Shown here piece after piece: positions 1-8,741 of a stretch of 64,000 nucleotides of DNA. The notes beneath the pieces are model-generated. The model searched no databases and was not told the DNA's origin. It worked only from the letters and a program-made list of their open reading frames with translations. Where the stretch lies: the NCBI GenBank assembly GCA_001566295.1, contig KQ964265.1, positions 372,001 to 436,000 of the forward strand, written 5' to 3'. How positions within the stretch are numbered: position 1 is the first letter of the stretch; every line of letters starts with the position of its first letter. The DNA comes from Microdochium bolleyi. Its lineage: Eukaryota; Ascomycota; Sordariomycetes; Xylariales; Microdochiaceae. The position numbers and the translations under genes are program-made.

Positions 1-477
1 ACTATCCCCTACATCAGCCACTTCGAGGAGATGTGCTCGCTGTCCCGCCGGCCCGTGTCCATTGTCGAGTCCTGCGCCATGGCCGCCGTCCGTGCCTCCC
101 TCGACCTGAACGCCGGTGGTATCCTTGTCCTGTCGACCTCTGGTGACTCTGCCAGACTCCTCAGCAAGTACCGCCCCGTGTGCCCCATCTTCTGTGTTAC
201 CCGCAACGCCTCTACAAGCAGATATGGTCACTTGTACCGTGGCGTGTACCCCTTCCTGTTCCCCGAGGAGAAGCCCGACTTCCACAAGGTCAACTGGCAG
301 GAGGATGTCGACCGACGCATCAAGTGGGGTGTGTCCAACGCCATCAGCCTCGGCGTCTTGGCCCCCGGCGACACTGTCGTCGTCGTCCAGGGCTGGAAGG
401 GCGGCATGGGCAACACCAACACCCTCCGCATCGTCAAGGCTGACACCGAGTCTCTCGGCATTGGCCAGCTCGAGTAA
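1..477 (+). CDS. pyk: Pyruvate kinase, C-terminal part (5' truncated by window)
   Basis: The frame is open from base 1 and ends at TAA 475-477, giving the last 158 residues of pyruvate kinase, the final ATP-forming step of glycolysis (phosphoenolpyruvate + ADP to pyruvate + ATP, cytosolic). The window opens inside the late A-domain at [12 protein letters not shown]. The rest is the C domain: the SSR-like segment [19 protein letters not shown], then the region that binds fructose-1,6-bisphosphate in fungal enzymes, ending with the [20 protein letters not shown] strand-turn typical of fungal pyruvate kinases. No intron is seen in this part. The catalytic N-terminus lies upstream of the window. 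Identification rests on family recognition and is secure. Confidence 0.95.
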   Translation, partial: TIPYISHFEEMCSLSRRPVSIVESCAMAAVRASLDLNAGGILVLSTSGDSARLLSKYRPVCPIFCVTRNASTSRYGHLYRGVYPFLFPEEKPDFHKVNWQEDVDRRIKWGVSNAISLGVLAPGDTVVVVQGWKGGMGNTNTLRIVKADTESLGIGQLE

Positions 478-1070
478 GAGTACTAATTTACGGTCAATGG
501 AGAATGGAGCTTGGGAATGGGGAAAATTGTCTGGCAGGGAACAAAGCACACGGCGCAGTCTCGAGAGAAGAGAACACAGGCTGCAGGTACGCACGTGCGC
601 GACGACGCAACGACGACGACAAACTGTTGAGCATTGTTGATACCTTGATTTGAATCATTCGATTATGAATAGAACGAGAATGAATATTATTGCGATTGCA
701 AAGAATGACATACCAGGGTGGTCTACACCACAACTTGCCTGGTTGTAAGCTGGCGGCGTACGGACGAAGTGCTTTTCACGTCTCGTAAAATCAATGCTAT
801 AAGATATTTCTTGCCTCCTCAACTAAGTTCATGGAAGCCAGATTAGACACGCCATGAGTTGATTGTGAGATGCACGCCTGGTGTAGGACCATGAACCTGT
901 CAAGATCACGGCGGCCCTCAAAATGTCTCGCCATCCATCCAGGCCAACAAAAAACACATCAATGAATGCTGCGAATGTGCCTTTGACTGCTTGAGGAACT
1001 GTGCGTCCGCTAAGCTAACTGACAATTCTGTGGATCCCCCAACGAGTAGGCGGGTGTGTCATCGTTCTGA
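478..1070. other. Intergenic: 3' flank of pyruvate kinase and of the F-box/ankyrin gene
   Basis: This is the space between two convergent 3' ends. It is more AT-rich than the flanking genes around 640-700 and holds no ORF that looks like protein and no RNA gene I recognise. It probably contains both 3' UTRs and polyadenylation sites. Confidence 0.6.
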
Positions 1071-2861
1071 TCACCATTCCTCTAAGTAAACGAGCGGGGA
1101 GGCATCGGGCGTTGCTGTGGACTCGTGCTGCTGCGATACTGAAGCGGTGGGTGGGAGTCCGCCTGGATGCTGTTTCTCCTGCCCTGTGCGGTCTGCCCTC
1201 TCCTGAGTAGATGCCATGCGGTCTGGATCCGCAGGTGTAGGAGCCTTCTTCTTGCCCTGCCTGTCTGTTAAGTCCTTTCTGCTATCAGTCGCCCTGTTCT
1301 TCAGCTTGCCCTGTTGCTTTTGCTGGAGCTGTTTTCGATATCGCCGCTCGATAATCTTGACCACATCATCAAACCGCTCCCTTCGCGCGATGTCTCTCGC
1401 CGTGTGCCCATGCCGATCTCGAGCCCTCAAGTCTGTGCCAGCACGCACGAGGAGGAGCACCACATCCTCCCGTGCATAGCCACCTATCCTGCCTGAGCAG
1501 GCGATGTGCAGGGGAGTCTGACCCAGTACGTCCCGGTGGTTCACGTTGGCGCCGTGTTCGAGCAGCAGCTCGATGGGCTCGGTGCTGCCTGACCGGGGGC
1601 CGACATTGTGGCAGAACGCGAACAGGGCCGTCTGGCCGGCTTGGTTGCACGCGTCAACGGGGCAGCCGTGCGATATGAAGAGGCGGATGAGATCCACGTG
1701 ATGCGCCGAGTCCACCAGTGCGGTGTAGTGTAATGGCGTCGATAGCTCGATGTCGCCGTACTTGTGATATCTTCTGCTGGTTGACCAAGTGGAGAGGGAG
1801 GGCGTAGAGCCGAATTGGGATATGAGACCTTTCTGGCGTCCAAGTAGCACATTTAGTAGACGGAGAACGTGTCTGTGGATCATTGTTCTTTGTCGTTGAA
1901 GTTCCGGCTTGGTCATGAGATGAGATGGGAAGGTGAACTGGGGCTCCCAACATGTGAGATTACTTAGTAATGGGAGTACCATTTCTTCCCAGTTATGGCA
2001 TCCTCTCTCTTCTGGCTGTGGATACAGGCACTCCAGAAGAGCCAGTCTATTGTTGAGCACCAGCTGCAACTCCTTGTTGTAGCCCTCGGATGTCAAGTCA
2101 GCGGCCAGCGGCTTCAATCTAATCCTCAGAATGTGCCTCAGACTAAGTGCTTCAGCAAGGGGATGCTCCACTGGAAAACTACGGTGTACGCGTGACTGCT
2201 CTTCGGGTAATGTGTAGAGATCTGCGCCATGAGCCGCGAGATGTCCGATGATGCAGCGTATGGTTGTCGGTTTGTTGCCAGTCCCGGTCAGAAGAGAGAC
2301 CCAGTTGGTCAGAGGGGTGGCAGATGTCTCGGAAGCATCGCCCTCGGGCGAGTCGACCCGAGCGCCTGCTGTGAGTAGCGCTTTCACGGCGCGTGGATGC
2401 CCGGCTCGTATGGCGACATCAAGAGGCCTCAGACTGTATGCACTCATAGAAGGATCCAAATTCCAGTCCGGCGTAAGGAGATGGTCTATCGTAAACTGAT
2501 GGTCTGCCGTAAAGAGATGGTCTGTTGTAAAGATATGGCCTACAAGCGTGGCCGGCGCCGTATTGTTATGGTGGTTGAGAATCCGCCCCAGGAGCGCAGT
2601 GTCATTGGACTGGCAGGCGTGCCAGAGAGCGCAATGGTCACCGTGGGAGGCATCGTAACTCAGAAGCTCGTGGTTGAAGACTCTGGCAAGATTCTGGCAG
2701 GTCTTAATCAGCCGGCTCCGATCGCGTTGTGTGAGATGGCTAGAAATGATGACGAGGAGTTCATCGGGGAGGATGTGGAAAAGAGAACTGCCAGGCGTCG
2801 TAGAGTCTCCGCTCGGGGCGACCAGGTTGTGACGAGACCGACGAGATCGACGGCGTGCCAT
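1071..2861 (-). CDS. F-box / ankyrin-repeat protein
   Basis: Single-exon gene of 596 aa. I start at the ATG at 2861 (MARRRSRRSRHN); the frame continues upstream only through a GTG at 2867. Residues about 26-75 match an F-box (LFHILPDELLVIISSHL and a following leucine-rich helix), the part that binds SKP1 in SCF ubiquitin ligases. Ankyrin-like units follow at about 145-180 (RPLDVAIRAGHPRAVKALL) and about 370-505 (TPLHYTALVDSAHHVDLIRL; GQTPLHIACSG; GHTARDIARRERFDDVVKII). The C-terminal 90 residues are polar, with a K/Q-rich stretch. Between F-box and ankyrins a hexapeptide (T-x-D-H-x-F) is repeated, coded by an 18-bp tandem repeat. By family it may recruit substrates to an SCF ligase; the substrate is unknown. 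Such proteins vary greatly among fungi and copy number is usually high. Confidence 0.8.
   Translation of the reverse strand: MARRRSRRSRHNLVAPSGDSTTPGSSLFHILPDELLVIISSHLTQRDRSRLIKTCQNLARVFNHELLSYDASHGDHCALWHACQSNDTALLGRILNHHNNTAPATLVGHIFTTDHLFTADHQFTIDHLLTPDWNLDPSMSAYSLRPLDVAIRAGHPRAVKALLTAGARVDSPEGDASETSATPLTNWVSLLTGTGNKPTTIRCIIGHLAAHGADLYTLPEEQSRVHRSFPVEHPLAEALSLRHILRIRLKPLAADLTSEGYNKELQLVLNNRLALLECLYPQPEERGCHNWEEMVLPLLSNLTCWEPQFTFPSHLMTKPELQRQRTMIHRHVLRLLNVLLGRQKGLISQFGSTPSLSTWSTSRRYHKYGDIELSTPLHYTALVDSAHHVDLIRLFISHGCPVDACNQAGQTALFAFCHNVGPRSGSTEPIELLLEHGANVNHRDVLGQTPLHIACSGRIGGYAREDVVLLLVRAGTDLRARDRHGHTARDIARRERFDDVVKIIERRYRKQLQQKQQGKLKNRATDSRKDLTDRQGKKKAPTPADPDRMASTQERADRTGQEKQHPGGLPPTASVSQQHESTATPDASPLVYLEEW
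2480..2533 (+). repeat. 18-bp tandem repeat, 3 copies, inside the F-box/ankyrin gene
   Basis: Three consecutive 18-base units start at 2480, 2498 and 2516, each beginning GATGGTCT and ending in GTAAA plus two bases; a degenerate half unit precedes them. The unit is in frame, so on the minus strand it adds six residues per copy without breaking the gene. Confidence 0.85.
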
Positions 2862-3327
2862 CGTCACAGGCTACGGGAGATTGTCAGGGTTGTCGTGATC
2901 TGCGATGAACATATCAAAGCTTGACGAGAGCGTGCAGGATGCAGAACTTCATCACTGGACCAAGGAAAAGGTGCCGAAAGGGAGCTCTCAAGTGCGTCAG
3001 GTCTACCGGATTGATGGTCTGTTATTGTTACACCTGAGCGCCCATAGACTCGTGCGAAAGTCACCGACGTACCTTCCGGTCCCTTGTGGTATTCATCACC
3101 GCATGCTCACTTCCTCCTCATAATTACCTTGAGGTAACTTTGCACTTGCCTTGTGTCAACAGTTGCTGAGTCAACGTCCCGGGGCATCTCAAGCTCACGC
3201 TACAGCAGGGACAGCCAGTGTCCAAGTTCTTTGGCGGACATGGAAATTATAAATTGCCCAACTCACACGGCAGGAGTCCTGAGACTCGACAACCACCACA
3301 CACTCAACACTCCTCTACGTACGTTTT
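2862..3327. other. Intergenic: upstream of F-box/ankyrin gene, downstream of serine hydrolase
   Basis: It holds the presumed promoter and 5' UTR of the F-box/ankyrin gene and the 3' flank of the serine hydrolase. I see no further gene and no sharp promoter motif. Confidence 0.5.
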
Positions 3328-5287
3328 TCATTCTTGCGTGGCTGTCTCGACCCTCTCATACCAGACCAGCGGCGTGTCCGGCCCCTCGAGTCTCAGGTCA
3401 ATACCGAAGCGCCGCACGGTTTCGTTGTGCGAGTCGGCGTGGAACTCGGCGCGCACGCACCGCAGCGGGCTCTCGGCGTCCTGCCACTCGCCATAGTGCA
3501 TCCAGCCGAGCCACTGCTCGCCCGACTGGTGCACCAGATCGACCGTGATGTGCGGATACGCATCGTCTCGCCGAGTCAGGCGGAGCCTCCTCTTTTCGGC
3601 CTTGTCGCTGCTAGTGTCAAGCTCAAGCTTGACCCAGCCATAGCCAGGGTGCTCAAAGACGCCAGCGTACTCATTGAGGGCCCGAGCCGGTGGCAGAGGA
3701 GGGCTCGGTAGCGAGGGGTAGATCTGCGCTGGACAGTTCTTGATGAGCGCCCTTTCTTGCTGCTTGTCTGTTCTGACTCTGTGGATGTAGCAATAGATGG
3801 TCAGCAAAGGTACAATCTGGTAAATAGACACAAAAGGACGGAACTCCCCAAAGCAGAAGTCGGCAAGGCGAGGACCAATAGCACAAACTTACTTCGCATT
3901 CAGATCCATCCTCTCCTCCTCAGGCACACCAAACAGGTCGTACAGCACGCGGTACGCGACAACCTCGAATGCCCGCTCCCCCTGGTTGACGAACACCACA
4001 ACGCTGAACTTCTTCGCCGGCACCATGACCATGATGGACAGGAAGTCCGCCGTCTGCCCGGTGTGGAACCAGACCTGTTCGCCCCGGAATATGGAGTAGT
4101 ACCACCCCAGCGAGTAGAACACCGGGCCTGTGAACAGCGGGTGCGACTCCTTGGCCAGCATCCGGGGCCTCTTGATCTCCCTGATTGCCTGCTTCGAGAG
4201 CAGGCAGCCCTCCTCGGCGATCATGATCTGCAGGTACTTTGTGTAGTCGAGCACGTTCGACACCACGTCGCCGGCCGCGGCATCGGCCGGGTTCAGCTCG
4301 TACGGGACCTCGACGTGGCGGCCTAGCGTCTCAGACCAGTGGTAGCACCTCGCCAGCGGCACCTTGCTCGCCCGCGCCGCCTCGAGCCCGAGGAACGTCT
4401 CCTCCATGCCCAGCGGGGTCCAGATTTTGGTCTTGAGGAACTCCCCCAGCGACACCCGGCTCAGCTTCTCAATGACGTACCCGAGCACGCCGTACATCTT
4501 GTTGCTGTACTGGAACCTGGTCCTCGGCTCCGCGGATAACGGCAGGTGCCGCAGCCCGCGCACCAGATCCCGCGTCGTGGGTACCCACGCCAGATCATGG
4601 CCCGGAAGCCCTGTGCGATGCGCAAGGGCGTCCTCGACGGTGATATGCTGCGTGGCCCAACTGCCGTCGTCGTCCGCGAGCACGAAGTCATCGCCCGGGA
4701 GCAGCTGGGCGATCGGCGTCGTCCAGTTCATCGCCGGGTGGTACTCTGCCGGCCGGTCCACGATGACGGACAGCGCGGCCGCGGTGAACGACTTGGTCGT
4801 GCTCCCCGTGAACGTCATGGTGTGCGGAGTCATGGGCTCCATGGTCGAGCGGTCGGCATAGCCAAAGCCCTTTATAGGTTTTTACTTGCGTTAGCACTGC
4901 CTGGTCTTTTTATCTTTCTTTTTTTTCGTCACGGCGGAATACCACCGTGGTTGCTGCGCAGGCTCATGTGCAGTTCCCCCTAAGGAAGGATGACTTTACC
5001 TGTGCCCACGTCTCATCCTCGTTACCATCCCTGATTGCAACCGACAGTCCCGTGATGCGCCACTCCCTGATGAACCCGTCGATGAACCCAGCCAACTCCG
5101 ACCAGTCGCGCGTGCTGGAATTGCGATTGTTCACAGCTGGCTCATGGGCAATGGTGCTCGCTTCGCCAAGCACGACCTGAGGGTGGTCGTACCCGCTGCC
5201 TCCAGGCCGCGGGACGTGACCCGCCCCGTGGGAAGTCGCGGCGTGTAGACAGCCTGCGAGCAGGCACGTCCGTGTGAGCGACGGCAT
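3328..5287 (-). CDS. Beta-lactamase-fold serine hydrolase (class C / peptidase S12-like)
   Basis: Three exons: 5287-5000, 4869-3893, 3778-3328, joined in phases 0 and 2 with GTAAAG and GTAAGT donors, giving 571 aa. The serine beta-lactamase signature is present: SxxK as S119-T-T-K122 (TFTGSTTKSF), YxN as Y217-S-N219, and HTG at 365-367 in place of KTG. A C-terminal beta-barrel-like domain of about 130 aa (YAGVFEHPGYGWVKLELD onward) follows, as in S12-type enzymes with a lipocalin-like tail. Fungal members act as esterases, transpeptidase-like enzymes or lactam hydrolases; the substrate here cannot be told. The N-terminus is weakly hydrophobic (MPSLTRTCLLAGCLHAA), so secretion is possible but unproven. 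Start at 5287 is the first ATG in frame with exon 1. Confidence 0.82.
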
Positions 5288-6302
5288 GGGTGGCGCGCAG
5301 GCTTTCTGCGGCGGTTGATCCGGAGGGGAGCCGGCCGTGCCGACGTGCGAGTTCTACTCCAGGCGACGCGACCCCTTTTGACTTTGTGAGATTGAACGGC
5401 TCGGCTGCTCTCGATCGTTCCTTTTGCCAACCCGAATGAGTTGCGCCTCGGCCCGCGGGTAGAAGGGAGAAACAACGGACCACGAGACTTTTGGGGAAGA
5501 AGCTGAGGAAGAGGAAGAAGACAGAGAAGAGGCCCTTGCTCGCTTATATTGAACCTCGCTGGCAAGTTTCTTTGCTGGCTGCCTTGTCGGCCTTGTCGGT
5601 TGTTGCGTTTCTGGTGTCCTGATGATGGCTGGTGGTGTTTAATGCGCAGCGAAGAAGAAGAAGTGCAATTCCGACCCCCCGGCTCCGAATCGGCGCCGGG
5701 CTTGAAACTTTGGCGGGCAGGCAGCAACGCCGACCCCGGTCGGCGTTGGCTTAAACATCGGAATAAGCGATCATGGGCCCCAGACCCATATCTGCACTCA
5801 CCTTTCACAGGCTACTTATCTTGGCTTTTAATGCAAAGGCTTGGTTTCCCGTTCCGCCATTGTCAGAATGCAATTGTCATGGGTAAGTAGTAGTTCGTTG
5901 TGCAACCAGCGAGTGTGGGCTCCGGTGATTTAAGATGGTTGTGGTTGGCGGAGTCCGCAAACCCCAGGGATATGTGGCACCGAACTGTAGATTCATGTGT
6001 TCTGCAATAGCCAGACAACCGGGCCAGTGTTAGTGGCTTTGTCTTGTGGCCGGGATGGAGTCTCGCAAAATGTCAAATCGCCTTCACAAGCAGCATGAAC
6101 CAGGAGCAGGAGTAGTTGTCCATTAAGATGCGATTATCTATAAAGAAGACAATGGTATGGAATTCTGTGATGAAACAATCGCTATGCAGTTCCCTTGTCT
6201 GTCTATCTCCACCACCGTCTAAACCCCGATTTTCTCCCTTCTGAGCGGCTTTCATATATCGTACATCGCAGTGGATAGTGTGTTGATTGGCGTCCGGGGG
6301 TC
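5288..6302. other. Intergenic, about 1 kb upstream of the serine hydrolase
   Basis: It holds the presumed promoter of the serine hydrolase and the 3' flank of the seven-helix protein gene. An Arg/Ser-rich open frame at 5131-5808 on the minus strand overlaps exon 1 of the hydrolase in another frame; its composition looks like chance translation of GC-rich DNA. No other feature seen. Confidence 0.5.
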
Positions 6303-7490
6303 TTAGACCTCCTCCTTTGCCCGACCGAGAGTACCCTCTTCGGACTCCTCGCCATCAGGTCCGAAGGTCTCCTCCTCGGTGTTGACGTTTCTTGTGAAAT
6401 GCGGACCGACGCCGTGGAGGCCCTCAGCCTCCTCTTCCGCGACAGCCGCATGGGCACTCCCCTCCTCTATCTTTCCTCCCAGCCCGCTGGTAGCTGACTG
6501 ACGACCGGCGCTGTAGTCGCCCGGCCCCTTGGCGCCATTGGGCACGTGGAACCGCCGGTCGAATCGCACGGCCGCGTACAGCGCCGAGCAGATGATCTCG
6601 ATGACGAAGTTGAAGCAGTAGTAGCACGCGCGCGAGTGGTACCATGCTGGGTCGTTAGCCGGGCGGGCGGCGAAGTTTGTCGCGACGCGGAAGGCCGCGC
6701 CGAGGGTGAGGATGACGGATGTGAAGAGGATCAGGCGCACTTTTGTGCGGAGGCGGCCGGTGCCGAACTTCTCGGGGCGACCACTGGCGCGGCTGCCCAT
6801 GAGCTGAGCTTGCCGGGGCTGCTTGTCGTCGGGGGAAGACGAGGAAGTGTCGTCGCTGACGGCTTGGCTGTTGCTGCGCTTGTGCCGCGAGATGAGCACC
6901 GCGGACAGGATGACTGGAACGGGTACGAATGCGAGGATGGCGAAGAAAGTACCCGCAAATAGCTGCACCTTGCGGTCCTTGTCCTGGGCGGCGCGGTCGA
7001 GCGAGTACGAGGAGTGGACGACGGTGACGATGACCATGACGAGACAGGCGATGACGCAGCCGACGAGGAACTTGAGCGCCAAGCCGGTCGCCTTGTGCCA
7101 GCCCGCGGAGGGCAGGTACGCCCTAAACAGGCGCTGGGCGAAGAACAAGTTGGCGATGAAGATGATGATGACACCGGCCTGGGAGAAGATGTTGGCGGCG
7201 AGGGCGATGCGGACGTTTGTCGAGTTCGAGGCCCAGACGATCCGCATGATCATGGCGATGGAGCGGGCCATGGACAGGCCGAAGAGAAGTCCCGAGAAGA
7301 CGAACTTGTGCGACTTTTTGCGGTTGAGCTGGAAGATTGTCATGTGCACGACGGCGAGGGAGATGAAGAGGAAGAGAAACACGGCCGAGATGGGGTCGTC
7401 GACGGAGGGGGTGGGCACGCCGCCGAGCAAGGCTACGGGGATCGGGTACGGAGGGGCCTCGACGGGCGGTGATGGCTGCGAGTCGGCCAT
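6303..7490 (-). CDS. Seven-transmembrane fungal membrane protein (GPCR-like, unassigned ligand)
   Basis: Single exon of 395 aa starting at the ATG at 7490. Seven hydrophobic segments can be counted: about 33-53, 62-87, 93-122, 133-158, 176-202, 252-277 and 287-310. The N-terminus is short and proline-rich (SQPSPPVEAPPYPIPVAL) and the last 85 residues are hydrophilic and acidic (EEEAEGLHGV, DGEESEEGTL), so the tail is probably cytosolic. The layout matches a conserved fungal family sometimes labelled family C-like GPCR protein or integral membrane protein. I see no ligand-binding or G-protein motif that would prove receptor function. A basic loop (RHKRSNSQ) lies between helices 5 and 6. Function unknown. 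Confidence 0.8.
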   Translation of the reverse strand: MADSQPSPPVEAPPYPIPVALLGGVPTPSVDDPISAVFLFLFISLAVVHMTIFQLNRKKSHKFVFSGLLFGLSMARSIAMIMRIVWASNSTNVRIALAANIFSQAGVIIIFIANLFFAQRLFRAYLPSAGWHKATGLALKFLVGCVIACLVMVIVTVVHSSYSLDRAAQDKDRKVQLFAGTFFAILAFVPVPVILSAVLISRHKRSNSQAVSDDTSSSSPDDKQPRQAQLMGSRASGRPEKFGTGRLRTKVRLILFTSVILTLGAAFRVATNFAARPANDPAWYHSRACYYCFNFVIEIICSALYAAVRFDRRFHVPNGAKGPGDYSAGRQSATSGLGGKIEEGSAHAAVAEEEAEGLHGVGPHFTRNVNTEEETFGPDGEESEEGTLGRAKEEV

Positions 7491-7981
7491 GGCGAGTGAG
7501 TGTTGTGGTTCTCGTTGCTGGAATATCGCAGTCGGTAAGGGGTGCTATGATGCGTGCAACTTGGTCGAGCTTCGAGCTGTGAGCCTGCACTGGTTGTACC
7601 TTCCCAGGGTGAGAATGTTCAGGTTTCGAAGACCAGGTCGCGGAAAGTTCTCTGAAGTTGGCTTTTGTCAAAGCTGTGCGGGGTTTTTCGAAGATGGTAG
7701 ATCTTGGAGAGATGTGCGACGTTGTTGCAGTTCCGGATTATTGTTTCGGTGCCAAGACGTTTGATTTGCGTGTCGGTGCAGGGTCTTGAAGCTTGTTTGG
7801 GGACGGTGGAATCAGGACGGGGACCTTTGGGCGAGATGACGAGGTCGTGAGGTAGGTATTATAGCTGCATCGGGGGCACTAGATGATGCAGAGCATGTGA
7901 GAAAAGTGAACGAGAGCATACTTGTCCGAGAAGGCCTTTACAAATCCAGCCCTGTGAAGCCGCGAGATTCGTGCTCTTGAT

Positions 7982-8000
7982 CGGGTGTTAGGAACACCCG
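7982..8000. repeat. Perfect inverted repeat, 8-bp stem with 3-base loop
   Basis: CGGGTGTT - AGG - AACACCCG. It can form a tight hairpin in DNA or RNA. It lies about 500 bases upstream of the 7TM gene start; no gene context explains it. Confidence 0.6.
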
Positions 8001-8556
8001 CCAGCAGAGCATCGAGGCCGGGCCCGAGCTGCAACCACCACCCGAGTCTTAGCGCACCCCTGTGCGGAGCAAGTGAGCCCGCCCGCCTGCAATCGGGCTT
8101 TGCCTCTGGCGTTGCCTCTTTGGGGTGTGAGCTATCTCCGCGCTGTCAATGCCCACCCATCTCCAAGGGTCCTGCCTCTGCGGCCAATCAGGGTCGCTGG
8201 ATGCAGTCCACACTAGCCCAGAGCGGGACAGGCTGTCGGCGCATCGGCGCTTCCACGCCCCGACTCTTGCCTGTTCCAGCTGCGTCCCCAAGCGCGAGCT
8301 CCGTCTGCCGATGGGCGCCTCGAACCAGTTCAGAATGCGCGGGGCCGACCGCTGATTGAGTCGTCCCTTCCCCGGACAACGAGCGGACAAAGCGTGCCCT
8401 ACAACCACGTTGAAAGGCCGGGCCTCTGTCATCGTCATCATGCATCCCACAGCCCGCCGATGGGATGCTGGGGCTATTCACTCTGTCAGCCCGGCCCGAG
8501 TCACGACTCCCGTGAGACCTAGGATTGTTGTGGTACGTTGCACGGACGGCCGCCTT

Positions 8557-8575
8557 ACACGTGCGATCCACGTGT
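8557..8575. promoter_or_regulatory. Paired CACGTG E-boxes in a 19-bp inverted repeat
   Basis: ACACGTG, five spacer bases, then CACGTGT. CACGTG is the core bound by bHLH factors such as Cbf1/Pho4 types in fungi. It is just beyond the 3' end of GH35 and about 1.07 kb upstream of the 7TM gene, so a link to either gene is only an inference. Confidence 0.35.
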
Positions 8576-8741
8576 CCGGGGGACCATGGGCTTTTAGGTT
8601 TGGTGCATACTCTACTTTATTGAACAATGTCTGCAGTTTTCCGAGCATTGTTCCCTCCCTCCCATACATCGTGAACCACCCACCATTTCACGGCCTGAAG
8701 AACACCAACTGAGCCGTCTCACTTTCACTTCCCTCTACTCT

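Larger units (their letters stand above)
7491..8741. other. Intergenic, 1.25 kb upstream of the seven-helix protein
   Basis: It holds the presumed promoter of the 7TM gene and the 3' flank of the GH35 gene. It contains an 8-bp-stem hairpin at 7982-8000 and a mirrored pair of CACGTG boxes at 8557-8575, annotated separately. Open frames at 7985-8571 look like random translation. Confidence 0.5.

Noticed and set aside
5131..5808. 225-codon minus-strand ORF overlapping the serine hydrolase first exon
   Set aside because: Different frame from the conserved hydrolase exon; Arg/Ser/Pro-rich without domain signal.
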